In this document: positions 43,693 through 51,751 of the stretch, piece after piece | Numbering within the stretch: position 1 is the stretch's first letter | Layout: every line of letters starts with the position of its first letter | NCBI RefSeq assembly: GCF_000312505.2 | Contig: NZ_HG326228.1 | Location: 62,001-126,000 of the forward strand | Origin: Fenollaria massiliensis | GTDB lineage: Bacteria; Bacillota; Clostridia; Tissierellales; Peptoniphilaceae | Reading direction: 5' to 3' | Length of the DNA: 64,000 bases | Translations under genes and position numbers: made by a program | The notes under the pieces: generated by a model | The model's input: only the letters and a program-made list of their open reading frames with translations | The model's database searches: none | What the model was told of the DNA's origin: nothing

Positions 43693-43810
43693 TCCACTCA
43701 CCCATTTATAAATTATTTTTTACTTTCTCTTAATAAATTCTTAAAGTTGTTTTAATTTTTCTATATCTAGGGTATATATTAAATAGAAAATCTATTAAGG
43801 AGGTAAGCTT

Positions 43811-44332
43811 ATGAGAATCGAATTTGTAGGAAAAAACATTGAACTAACTCAAAGTTTAAAGGATGTGGCTGAAAAGAAGTTCCAAAAGCTTGACAAGTTT
43901 ATTGGCAAGGATGTGGACGCGAAGGTTGTCTTCTCGGCTGTTAGAAATACTAAGGCTGTTGAAGTAACTATATTCTTAGACAAAACTATCCTTAGAGCTG
44001 AGGAAGAAAGTGACGATATGTACACATCTATCGACAGGGCGGTTGATGTTTTGGAAAGACAGGTTAGAAAGTACAAAACTAAGCTTCAAAACAGATATCA
44101 AAAGAATGATTCGATTAGGTTTGAAAATATTAAACCGATGGAAGAAGCTGATGAAGCAAAGCTTGTGAAGAACAAGAAATTCAAGGTAGTACCTATGTCT
44201 TCTGACGAGGCTATCCTTCAAATGGAACTTTTAAGACATAATTTCTTTGTGTTCCAAAATGCTAAGAATGAAGCGATAAATGTTGTATACAAGAGAAAGG
44301 ATGGCAATTACGGCCTAATTGAAGTGGAATAA
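43811..44332 (+). CDS. hpf: Long-form ribosome hibernation-promoting factor
   Basis: 173 residues. The N-terminal RaiA/YfiA domain (MRIEFVGKNIELTQSLKDVAEKK to about residue 100) is joined to the C-terminal dimerisation domain (FKVVPMSSDEAILQMELLRHNFFVF to the end) that makes 100S ribosome dimers in Gram-positives. AGGAGG precedes the ATG. The S9 peptidase gene starts in the base after its stop, so the two are coupled. I saw no recognisable structured RNA in the spacer upstream apart from the toxin locus. Confidence 0.93.
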   Translation: MRIEFVGKNIELTQSLKDVAEKKFQKLDKFIGKDVDAKVVFSAVRNTKAVEVTIFLDKTILRAEEESDDMYTSIDRAVDVLERQVRKYKTKLQNRYQKNDSIRFENIKPMEEADEAKLVKNKKFKVVPMSSDEAILQMELLRHNFFVFQNAKNEAINVVYKRKDGNYGLIEVE

Positions 44333-46294
44333 ATGAAGATTAATATAGATGATTTTAAATTGAACAAACCTGTATCTGCGCTTAAGATTTCGCCGGACGG
44401 TCGTCACAAGGTATTTGTGGTGACTGATGTTGATATGGGGAAGAATGAGCACAAAAACTCATTTTACATGCTTGATGAGAATGATTCTTTGAAGAGACTG
44501 TCTACTAATGACGTCTCTTCTACTTATGCTGTGGACAATGGCGGGATCATTTTTTCTAAGGCTGATGAAAAAAGGAAGTATGCGTCTATCGTTTACCGTC
44601 TAAGTTTTACGGGCGGTGAGAGGGAAGAGCTATTTAGGCTTATGTACCCGATTAATGGTATTCGCATCATGGATGAGGACAGGCTCGTTTTAAGTATCAG
44701 TAATTCTGAGAAGATCAGGCACTTTAAGGATATGGACCAAGAGACTTACGAGAAAAAATCGGCTGAAATGAAGGAAGAGGATGACTATACTATATATGAT
44801 GAGATTCCTTTTTATTTAAATGGTGCTGGTTATATCAATAAAATTCGTTCGTCGCTTGCTATATATAATATGAAGAGTGGCGCTCTAAAGATTATTACTG
44901 ATGATTTTACGAATGTTTCGAGCTATGACATAGCACCTGATAAGTCTGAAATTATCTACACTTCCGAGTCTTATACTGACAAGGCGCCTATCAAGAGCCA
45001 AATTTATGTATATAGTTTTGAGAACGATAAGTCTGTGAAACTTGATTATGGCATGGGACTTAGCTATTATGGTCCAAGCTATGCAGGGGATGATGTTTTT
45101 GTGTTTGCGACTGACCAAGAGGCCCACGGCATAAACCAAAATCCAAGGGTCTACCTAATTGACAAAACTAAAGAAAATATTAAGTGCATAAACGAGGACT
45201 TTGATATGTCCATCGGCTCATCTGTTGGCTCTGACCTTCGTTATGGCGGTGGATATTCGTTTAGAGTTTTAAATGATAAATTATATTTTATATCGACTCT
45301 TCAAAATAGTGCCGATTTATTCGCCATTGACAAGAAGGGTAAATTGGAAAGACTAAGTAAAGTTGTCGGTTCTGTTGATGAGTTTGATGTTTGTGAAGAC
45401 GGCGATATCTACGCCATAGGCATGCTTGACTACAATTTACAAGAAGTATATAAATTTGATGGCGGAAAATTTAATAAAGTCACAGCCATAAACGAAGCTC
45501 TTCAAAAGACTTGGAATGCTAAGCCTTATGATAAAATTAATTTTAAGAATGACGATATCGATTTTGAAGGTTTTGTGATTAAGCCGGACGGATACAAAAA
45601 GGGCAAGAAGTATCCTGCGATACTTGAGATTCACGGCGGTCCAAAGACTGTTACTGGCGAGGTTTTATACCACGAGTATCTATATTTTGCAAAGCAAGGA
45701 TATTTTGTGTTTTTCACTAATCCAAGAGGCTCTGATGGCAGGGGCAACGAATTTATGAACATCAGAGGCAAGTTTGGTACTATCGATTACGATGATTTGA
45801 TGAAATTTACTGATGTGGTTTTGGAAAAATACGAGGACATCGACAGGGACAACGTTCATGTGACTGGCGGAAGCTACGGCGGTTTCATGACTAACTGGAT
45901 TATAGGTCATACGAACAGGTTCAAATCGGCTGCGTCTCAACGCTCGATATCGAACTGGCTAAGCTTTTTCGGTGTATCGGACATAGGCTACTATTTTGCG
46001 GATGATCAAAATTTAGCGGATCCGTTTAATTCGCCTGAGGCTTTATGGGAGCGCTCTCCACTAAAATACGCTAGCGATGTAAGAACGCCAACATTATTCA
46101 TCCACTCGGATGAGGACTACAGATGCCCTCTAGAGCAAGGCATACAAATGTTTACAGCGCTTAAGTACTTCGGAGTCGACTCTAAGATAGTTATATTCCA
46201 CGGTGAAAATCACGAGCTAAGCCGCTCTGGCAAGCCAAAGCACAGACAAAGAAGACTTGATGAGATAATCACATGGTTTAAAAAGAGATCATAA
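44333..46294 (+). CDS. S9-family serine peptidase (acylaminoacyl-peptidase type)
   Basis: 653 residues without a signal peptide. An N-terminal beta-propeller (residues about 1-400) restricts access; the C-terminal alpha/beta hydrolase domain has the nucleophile in GGSYGGFMTNW near residue 510, the acid in HSDEDYRCP near 592 and the His in GENHELSR near 625. EIHGGPKT precedes the oxyanion region. It degrades oligopeptides in the cytosol, supplying amino acids. It is translated directly after hpf. Confidence 0.93.
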   Translation: MKINIDDFKLNKPVSALKISPDGRHKVFVVTDVDMGKNEHKNSFYMLDENDSLKRLSTNDVSSTYAVDNGGIIFSKADEKRKYASIVYRLSFTGGEREELFRLMYPINGIRIMDEDRLVLSISNSEKIRHFKDMDQETYEKKSAEMKEEDDYTIYDEIPFYLNGAGYINKIRSSLAIYNMKSGALKIITDDFTNVSSYDIAPDKSEIIYTSESYTDKAPIKSQIYVYSFENDKSVKLDYGMGLSYYGPSYAGDDVFVFATDQEAHGINQNPRVYLIDKTKENIKCINEDFDMSIGSSVGSDLRYGGGYSFRVLNDKLYFISTLQNSADLFAIDKKGKLERLSKVVGSVDEFDVCEDGDIYAIGMLDYNLQEVYKFDGGKFNKVTAINEALQKTWNAKPYDKINFKNDDIDFEGFVIKPDGYKKGKKYPAILEIHGGPKTVTGEVLYHEYLYFAKQGYFVFFTNPRGSDGRGNEFMNIRGKFGTIDYDDLMKFTDVVLEKYEDIDRDNVHVTGGSYGGFMTNWIIGHTNRFKSAASQRSISNWLSFFGVSDIGYYFADDQNLADPFNSPEALWERSPLKYASDVRTPTLFIHSDEDYRCPLEQGIQMFTALKYFGVDSKIVIFHGENHELSRSGKPKHRQRRLDEIITWFKKRS

Positions 46295-46300
46295 TATAGA

Positions 46301-46334
46301 AAAGCCTGGTTACTTTTGTAACTAGGCTTTTTGC
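46301..46334 (+). terminator. Terminator of the hpf operon
   Basis: AAAGCCTGGTTAC pairs with GTAACTAGGCTTT (one wobble) around TTTT, followed by TTTG. It may also serve the converging ClbS gene. Confidence 0.85.
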
Positions 46335-46359
46335 TTGGATATATTTTTTGTATTTTTTT

Positions 46360-46878
46360 TTACAGAGCAAGCTTTTTCCACTTGCGGATTTTCGTTCTAA
46401 ATGTGCCAAATGGAGCGACAGTATTTACATGTATAAATTTGTAAACTTCCCACGTAGCTGTCTTTGTCGCTTCATCAGCCCACTTTCTCATATGAGGCTT
46501 AAATAATTCATCATCACTTAACGAGTCAATCATTTCACAAATAGCATCCACATTCTTTTTTAACTTACATTTCAATTCACTAAGAGATAGCTTAGCATAT
46601 GTATCAGTAAAGTATTGATATAGTTTGCCGAGCTCATTCCATTTGAATTTATCTGATGGTGTTTTTACTTCAAGACCGTTTCTTTCATCATGTTCCCATT
46701 TTAATAAGAGAGATGTCCATCCGATCTGATAGGCAAGGTTCTCATCAGGCGTCCTATCTACTTCATCTATGCGTTTGTCTTTTAAATTTTCTGGTATATC
46801 GTCAAATTCAGCGATGTATTTTTCAAAGCTTTTATTGATTTCTGATTTTAATTCTTCTTTATTTTTATAAGTCCTCAT
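46360..46878 (-). CDS. ClbS/DfsB-family four-helix protein
   Basis: 172 residues of the DUF1706 type: an N-terminal RTYKNKEELKSEIN helix, the metal-site region GWTSLLLKWEHDER, and the ending FIHVNTVAPFGTFRTKIRKWKK characteristic of the family. ClbS inactivates colibactin and DfsB is a bacillithiol-linked relative in the DinB superfold; the role here is unknown. It lies downstream of the BRO gene on the same strand, with a separate promoter placed next to a palindrome that also occurs inside the BRO gene. Confidence 0.85.
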   Translation of the reverse strand: MRTYKNKEELKSEINKSFEKYIAEFDDIPENLKDKRIDEVDRTPDENLAYQIGWTSLLLKWEHDERNGLEVKTPSDKFKWNELGKLYQYFTDTYAKLSLSELKCKLKKNVDAICEMIDSLSDDELFKPHMRKWADEATKTATWEVYKFIHVNTVAPFGTFRTKIRKWKKLAL

Positions 46879-46896
46879 TTATTTTCTTCCTTATTA

Positions 46897-46943
46897 GTAT
46901 AATATTAGTAAAATGTCATTTTCAAAGTGTGACAAATTGTCAC
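46897..46943 (-). promoter_or_regulatory. Promoter and palindromic site of the ClbS-like gene
   Basis: On the minus strand -35 TTGAAA (46920-46925) and -10 TTATAC (46897-46902) are 17 bp apart. Directly upstream of the -35 is the perfect 7-1-7 palindrome GTGACAATTTGTCAC (46929-46943). The 27 bp 46917-46943 recur exactly at 47617-47643 inside the BRO gene. Confidence 0.7.
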
Positions 46944-46953
46944 GACTATATAT

Positions 46954-47820
46954 TTATTTTCTATTTTCATTATCATCAATGTTCGAAATCTCATTTGAAA
47001 CATCATCGATTAATTTTGCAAAATCTATAGCATTTTTAGATGTAATAACTGGCTGACCAGTTTCTTTCTCAATTTCTTTTCTTGTGTTTCCAGCTATTGA
47101 TCCGCCATCTTTTGCCACCTTTTTGTTTTCTTCTAAACCTTGTGGATTTTTTGTTTTCGTAAGTTCAGTAGTTGTTGCTTCAGCAAGCATATTAAGAACT
47201 ATTTCAAGAGTAGACATATTGTCTCTAAGATTTTCCTTTTTTAGGCCTTTTAAATTTTTATATTCTCTAGTCGTCATTCCTGACCAAGCCTTAGAAATTT
47301 CATTTGTTAGTATTGCATATTCTTTGCCAGCCTTGACGCCGTGATCTTGCCAAGTGTCAGTAAGTTCCTTTCTTACTTGTATCGCTTGAAGTCTTTGGTT
47401 AATCCACTCTCTTGAGTAGCCTTTTTTTAAATATGTATCTAAAGCTCTATTAATCGTTAATTCAGGATCAATGATTTCGTCAATTCTTTCTTTACCTACT
47501 TCAGCTAACCACATTTTGAATGGCTCTGCCTTTGGCGATGGAACAGATTGTATTATACGGAAAATGCCTTGCATATCAGCTACGTCTGTTTCTCTCATTT
47601 TCCCGTCAGCAGCTTGCATTTTCAAAGTGTGACAAATTGTCACAACTTCATTTCCTTCTTCATTTAATCTTTGTTTTAACTTACGCCAATAAGCGCCAGG
47701 ATCTTTACTATCAGTTAAAACTCCAACTATGTCAATAATAGAAAAGCACCACTCCTCTTTTTCATTATCCCATGCTGAACGTATTTGTTTTCCCTCAAAT
47801 AATTTAATTTCGTTATCCAT
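46954..47820 (-). CDS. BRO-N domain protein (antirepressor / DinD-like)
   Basis: 288 residues. The Bro-N DNA-binding domain fills residues about 1-110 (IRSAWDNEKEEWCFSIIDIV, YWRKLKQRL, VVTICHTLKM, DVADMQGIFRIIQSVPSPKAE). The rest (INRALDTYLKKGYSREWINQR and AWSGMTTREYKNLKGL) resembles DinD/KilA-type proteins of chromosomes, ending in a charged tail. Such proteins act as phage antirepressors or DNA-damage factors, but no other phage gene is here. GAGGTG precedes the ATG. It is probably regulated together with the ClbS-like gene through the shared palindrome. Confidence 0.85.
   Translation of the reverse strand: MDNEIKLFEGKQIRSAWDNEKEEWCFSIIDIVGVLTDSKDPGAYWRKLKQRLNEEGNEVVTICHTLKMQAADGKMRETDVADMQGIFRIIQSVPSPKAEPFKMWLAEVGKERIDEIIDPELTINRALDTYLKKGYSREWINQRLQAIQVRKELTDTWQDHGVKAGKEYAILTNEISKAWSGMTTREYKNLKGLKKENLRDNMSTLEIVLNMLAEATTTELTKTKNPQGLEENKKVAKDGGSIAGNTRKEIEKETGQPVITSKNAIDFAKLIDDVSNEISNIDDNENRK
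47617..47643. repeat. 27-bp repeat inside the BRO gene
   Basis: It is identical to 46917-46943 and includes the palindrome GTGACAATTTGTCAC; here it encodes VTICHTLKM, itself a conserved part of the Bro-N domain. Confidence 0.9.
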
Positions 47821-47961
47821 TTTTTCACCTCAATAGTATCTTTAAAATAAATTCATATCTATTTTTATATTATATCATATTTTGGAAGATTAAAACATTT
47901 ATAATATTTCCATAGATAAAAAACGAATTTTGTAGTATAATTATCCTAGAGAGGAGATACA

Positions 47962-48642
47962 ATGGATTACGAAAAATTTTATTATATAGCAGAAATCGTC
48001 GGCACCGTTGCATTTGCATCATCTGGCACCTTGGTCGCCATAAGAAAAGGCATGGACATCTTTGGCATAGTGGTTCTCGCCATAATCACAGCGGTTGGCG
48101 GAGGCATCATAAGGGATATAACACTTGGAATTACGCCGCCCATGGCATTTAGAGACACGACATACACAAGCGTTTCGATAGTGACAGCCTTGATTTTAAT
48201 TGTATTTTTGTCAAAAAAGATAAAGATACTTAGCCTAAAAGGTGTTAACAGAGAATTTATGATTAAATACACGCAAATCGCCTCAGTACTAGACGCCATC
48301 GGACTTGGCATATTCACAGCAAGTGCAGTAACGGTCGGCATCGCGCGCGGCTACATGAACAATCCGTTTTTACTGATATTCGTAGGGGTTATCACAGGCT
48401 GCGGCGGCGGTGTTATGAGAGATTTGCTTTCAGACACAATACCGATTATATTCACAAAAAACACCATTTATGCAGTTGCCTCACTTTTGGGCGCAGTCAT
48501 ATTTATAGTTTTGAGACCATTTGGAGAAAATTTTGCCTTTTTGATGGGAGCCTCAGCGACAGTAGTCATTAGGCTTTTATCAATGAAGTATAGGTGGAGT
48601 CTGCCAGATGTATCATCAGACCTCGTTGATGGGGACGATTAA
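47962..48642 (+). CDS. TRIC-type cation channel (UPF0126/YicG)
   Basis: 226 residues, seven spans arranged as two inverted UPF0126 repeats. Each repeat has the signature glycine-rich kink: AVGGGIIRDITLG with PMAFRD in the first, and ITGCGGGVMRDLLSDTIP in the second. Bacterial TRIC homologues form homotrimeric K+/Na+ channels; some members take up glycine or other metabolites. It is a single gene with AGAGGAG upstream and a strong terminator. Confidence 0.92.
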   Translation: MDYEKFYYIAEIVGTVAFASSGTLVAIRKGMDIFGIVVLAIITAVGGGIIRDITLGITPPMAFRDTTYTSVSIVTALILIVFLSKKIKILSLKGVNREFMIKYTQIASVLDAIGLGIFTASAVTVGIARGYMNNPFLLIFVGVITGCGGGVMRDLLSDTIPIIFTKNTIYAVASLLGAVIFIVLRPFGENFAFLMGASATVVIRLLSMKYRWSLPDVSSDLVDGDD

Positions 48643-48656
48643 ATAATATTACTTAG

Positions 48657-48688
48657 AAAGCTTTGTTTATGAGGAACAGAGCTTTTTT
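48657..48688 (+). terminator. Terminator of the TRIC gene
   Basis: AAAGCTTTGTT pairs with AACAGAGCTTT (one wobble), followed by TTTTT. Confidence 0.88.
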
Positions 48689-48718
48689 ACGTTTATAGAT
48701 TTGTTCTGTGAAGAAAAC

Positions 48719-48853
48719 TGTGGATAAGTCTGTGGATAAATATAAAATCACAAGAAAATAGCTTTGTCAAGTACTATTTTTGTGAAAAATGCCTGTGGAT
48801 ATTGTGGATAAGCTTGTGTATAAGTGTAAAATAGCGATTTTTAATGTGGATAG
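48719..48853 (+). promoter_or_regulatory. Cluster of six DnaA-box-like nonamers
   Basis: Within 135 bp, all in the same orientation: TGTGGATAA at 48719-48727, 48731-48739 and 48803-48811 (exact complement of TTATCCACA), plus one-mismatch forms TGTGGATAT 48794-48802, TGTGTATAA 48815-48823 and TGTGGATAG 48845-48853. Several are 12 bp apart or abut. A very AT-rich stretch (48861-48925) follows. This is the architecture of an oriC half or a DnaA-titration site. No dnaA, dnaN or rpmH is in the window, and genes on both sides run plus, which weakens the origin interpretation. Confidence 0.75.
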
Positions 48854-48937
48854 CGATGTGAGTAAAAAAGTATTAAATATTTTTAACATTTTGGCATTTA
48901 TTATTAAAAAATTTTATAAGAAACGAGACCATTTCCA

Positions 48938-48966
48938 TTGCTTTTATATTTCTTTAGTAGTATAAT
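48938..48966 (+). promoter_or_regulatory. Promoter of the first stalk-protein paralogue
   Basis: TTGCTT 48938-48943, 17-bp spacer, TATAAT 48961-48966. The 30 bp including the spacer are the same as the promoter at 50393-50421. Confidence 0.8.
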
Positions 48967-49002
48967 AAAGTTAACAATATTTATTTAAGGAGGAATTATA
49001 TT

Positions 49003-50337
49003 ATGAAGAAGAAAATTTCATTGTTACTTGCAATACTTATGCTTGTAACACTTATCCCAACAGCATTTGCTGAATCAAAAACAGTAGATGCAGTTAAAAA
49101 CACTAAAAAAGTGACACTTGACGGAGAAGAAGTAAAGATAGGCGCATACGACGTAGAAGGCTACAACTATCTAAAACTTAGAGACGTAGCAGCAATTTTA
49201 AATACTAAAAAATGTCAATTCAACGTTGGTTTTGATAAGCCAACAAAGCTAATCACAGTAGAATTAGCAAAAGGCTACGAAAAAGTTGAAGGCGACCTAG
49301 CAGAAATTAAAGACGAAAAAGCAAAAGCAATCGTTTCAGTTAGAAAAATTCTTGTTAATGGAGAAGAAAAAGAAATAAAAACAGCACTTATTAATGAATA
49401 TAACTACATGCAATTAAGAGACCTTGGTTCATTAGTAGGACTAGACGTTAAATATGATAAAGTGAATAAAGTTATCATGCTAAATAGTGATGCTCAAGCA
49501 AAAGAAGAAAAGACTGAAGAAAAGAAAGATGACAAAAAAGAAGAAAAAACTGACGATAAAAAAGAAGAAAAAGTTGAAGACAAAAAAGAAGATAAAAAAT
49601 CTGATGATAATGTAAAAGTTATTAAAACTGATAATTTTGATGAATTAGAAACAGCAAAATTAGATGCTATAATCAAGCTTCATGATATGTTTGCATATTA
49701 TACTAAAGATGATTACGTTGTTGGAGGTAATGCGATTTTAGATGCAATACCATTCTCTGAAAATATGATTACTTTAAAGAACATGGCAAAGCTAGTTGGT
49801 ACTGATATTTACTTAGAAGATCGTACAGTTATTAAGAGAATAGAAGAAATTGATGGCAAAAAATATTATGTTGCTGAGTTTAAATATGCTAATGGTTCTT
49901 CTATAATACAAAAATTGCCTTTTGAACAAGATGGTGATAACATCACTATGGAAACTTTTGCTGGTATGATGGCTTTAATTGCTAAAGATTATGAAAAAGA
50001 TTCTATAGTAAAGAAGGGATCAGAATTTATCACTACTAAAGTAAAAGCTTTCCATGATGCTTTATGTGAAAAGAATTATAAGGTGGCTGCTGAAGCGCTT
50101 AATGAGTTAAACTTTAAAGCTGATGAAGAAAATGTGAAGAAGACAGCTGAACTAAGACTTAAAAATGCAAAAGAGCTTGGCGAAGAAGTTTTTGTAAAGG
50201 ATTATGATTTTACATTTAAAGAATATGAAACTGGTCTTGTATGTAATTTTAAATACAAGAATGGAGCAAGCTTTGATGTATACATTAGTGATCAATTCTC
50301 TGGTTTAGGAACTATTGTTTTACCAAAAGAAAAATAG
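49003..50337 (+). CDS. Secreted stalk-domain protein, paralogue 1
   Basis: 444 residues. Signal peptide MKKKISLLLAILMLVTLIPT ends near AFA. Two stalk (copper amine oxidase N-terminal-like) repeats follow: YNYLKLRDVAAILNTKK near residue 50 and YNYMQLRDLGSLVGLDVKY near 130. A Lys/Glu/Asp linker of repeated KKEEK units spans about 165-200. The last 240 residues are an unrecognised domain shared with the next gene (ending in a segment like KNYKVAAEALNELNF). It has a duplicated promoter and is monocistronic. Confidence 0.85.
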   Translation: MKKKISLLLAILMLVTLIPTAFAESKTVDAVKNTKKVTLDGEEVKIGAYDVEGYNYLKLRDVAAILNTKKCQFNVGFDKPTKLITVELAKGYEKVEGDLAEIKDEKAKAIVSVRKILVNGEEKEIKTALINEYNYMQLRDLGSLVGLDVKYDKVNKVIMLNSDAQAKEEKTEEKKDDKKEEKTDDKKEEKVEDKKEDKKSDDNVKVIKTDNFDELETAKLDAIIKLHDMFAYYTKDDYVVGGNAILDAIPFSENMITLKNMAKLVGTDIYLEDRTVIKRIEEIDGKKYYVAEFKYANGSSIIQKLPFEQDGDNITMETFAGMMALIAKDYEKDSIVKKGSEFITTKVKAFHDALCEKNYKVAAEALNELNFKADEENVKKTAELRLKNAKELGEEVFVKDYDFTFKEYETGLVCNFKYKNGASFDVYISDQFSGLGTIVLPKEK

Positions 50338-50365
50338 TTGATAGTATTAATTAATTCAAAAAAAT

Positions 50366-50390
50366 TGGGGGCGAAAGCTCCCTTTTTTTG
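50366..50390 (+). terminator. Terminator of stalk paralogue 1
   Basis: GGGGGC pairs with GCTCCC around GAAA (one wobble), followed by seven Ts. The left half of a similar hairpin (TTGGGAGCGAAAG) follows paralogue 2 and is cut by the IS element. Confidence 0.85.
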
Positions 50391-50392
50391 TC

Positions 50393-50421
50393 TTGCTTTT
50401 ATATTTCTTTAGTAGTATAAT
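50393..50421 (+). promoter_or_regulatory. Promoter of the second stalk-protein paralogue
   Basis: TTGCTT 50393-50398, 17-bp spacer, TATAAT 50416-50421, near-identical to 48938-48966. Confidence 0.8.
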
Positions 50422-50457
50422 AAAGTTACAATCTATATTATAAGGAGGAATAATATT

Positions 50458-51687
50458 ATGAAGAAGAAAATTTCATTGTTACTGGCAATTTTAATGCTTC
50501 TAACATTTATCCCAACATCATTCGCAGAGAGAAAAATTGTTGACGCGAAAAAGAACAATCAAAGAATAGCCCTAGATGGAGAAGAAGTAAAGGTAGGCAC
50601 TTACTTAGTTGAAGATTACAACTACATCAAATTACGTGACGTCGCTGCTATATTAAAAGGAACATCAAGTCAATTTAATGTAGGACGTACAATTGAAGAT
50701 AAGTCAATATTAGTGATTGATCCTACTAGCTCTTATGATATTTTAGATAGTGACTTGCAAGAAATAACAAAAGAAAAAGCTAAAGCTAGCCTTGGAATAA
50801 CAAAAGTAGAGATAAGAGGAGAAATTAAAGAGCTTAAAACAGCATTGATCGATGGCTTCAACTATGTACAATTAAGAGACATTGCAAAGCTTGTAGGTTT
50901 TGAAGTAAAGTATAATGCTAAAAACAAAACTATCGTTATAGAAACTGAAAAAACAGATGATATAACTATAGGCAATAAGGAAAATAGTGTTCCTGAATCT
51001 GAGTGGACTGAAGCTGAAAAAGAATGGTTTAAGAATCAAAAAACTTATTTAAGCAACATGGTTCTAGTTATATTTGGTTTTGCAAGTTCAGACAGCCCTA
51101 ATATTGAACAAATAAAACAAAAATACCTTGACAACCTAGGATTAAGTGTTCTTGGAGGAAGAAAGCTTTTTCAAGGCTCAATAACAGACCAAAGTAATAG
51201 GGTTGAGATTAGAGATGGAATTAGATATGCTATAGCCACTTTAGTCTACGAAAGTGGAGCAACTGTAGTATATGAAGGACAAAACATTGGACAAGAAAAT
51301 GAATTCTGGAGAACAAATTTCTACAACACTGTAATATTAACTATTGCAGACAAATTACCTGAAAAGTATATGAATGATAAAAATGCTGTTTGTGAACAAA
51401 TAGTTAAGTTCTACGATGCTATAGTTAATAAAGATTATGAAAAGGCTGTCAAAGAAATAAAAGAACTTAAGATAAATGCGACTGTTGAAAGCGTTAAGTT
51501 GTTTGAAGAAAGAATGAAAGAATATGCTAATGGAGTAGAAATATTTAGAAAAGATTATACAACAGTATTTAAGACAGACGAAAATGGCGACCCACATGTA
51601 TTTTTCCAATATAGCGACAACACTGTTTTTGAAGTAGCATATATCGGAACAAACTCTACTGGTATTTTAGCAGCAACACGTAAATAA
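50458..51687 (+). CDS. Secreted stalk-domain protein, paralogue 2
   Basis: 409 residues, same plan as the preceding gene: signal peptide MKKKISLLLAILMLLTFIPT, stalk repeats YNYIKLRDVAAILKGT and FNYVQLRDIAKLVGFEVKY, no long Lys/Glu linker, and a C-terminal domain with KDYEKAVKEIKELKI matching the KNYKVAAEALNELNF segment of paralogue 1. The pair is a tandem duplication including promoter. The IS3-family element begins 30 bp beyond its stop and has removed most of its terminator. Confidence 0.85.
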   Translation: MKKKISLLLAILMLLTFIPTSFAERKIVDAKKNNQRIALDGEEVKVGTYLVEDYNYIKLRDVAAILKGTSSQFNVGRTIEDKSILVIDPTSSYDILDSDLQEITKEKAKASLGITKVEIRGEIKELKTALIDGFNYVQLRDIAKLVGFEVKYNAKNKTIVIETEKTDDITIGNKENSVPESEWTEAEKEWFKNQKTYLSNMVLVIFGFASSDSPNIEQIKQKYLDNLGLSVLGGRKLFQGSITDQSNRVEIRDGIRYAIATLVYESGATVVYEGQNIGQENEFWRTNFYNTVILTIADKLPEKYMNDKNAVCEQIVKFYDAIVNKDYEKAVKEIKELKINATVESVKLFEERMKEYANGVEIFRKDYTTVFKTDENGDPHVFFQYSDNTVFEVAYIGTNSTGILAATRK

Positions 51688-51751
51688 ATAATTTAATCAA
51701 AAAATTGGGAGCGAAAGTGATGTGTACCCAGAAAACTGGACACATTAATAT

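Noticed and set aside
43488-43810. raiA-motif RNA upstream of hpf
   Set aside because: The spacer is explained by the convergent toxin-like locus; I could not match it to that RNA class and the hairpin is too short.
46360-47820. Prophage remnant suggested by the BRO-domain gene
   Set aside because: No integrase, structural or lysis genes and no att repeats around it; BRO/DinD proteins also occur alone on chromosomes.
48719-48853. Calling the DnaA-box cluster the chromosomal origin outright
   Set aside because: No dnaA/dnaN/rpmH nearby and genes on both sides have the same direction; kept as a candidate only.
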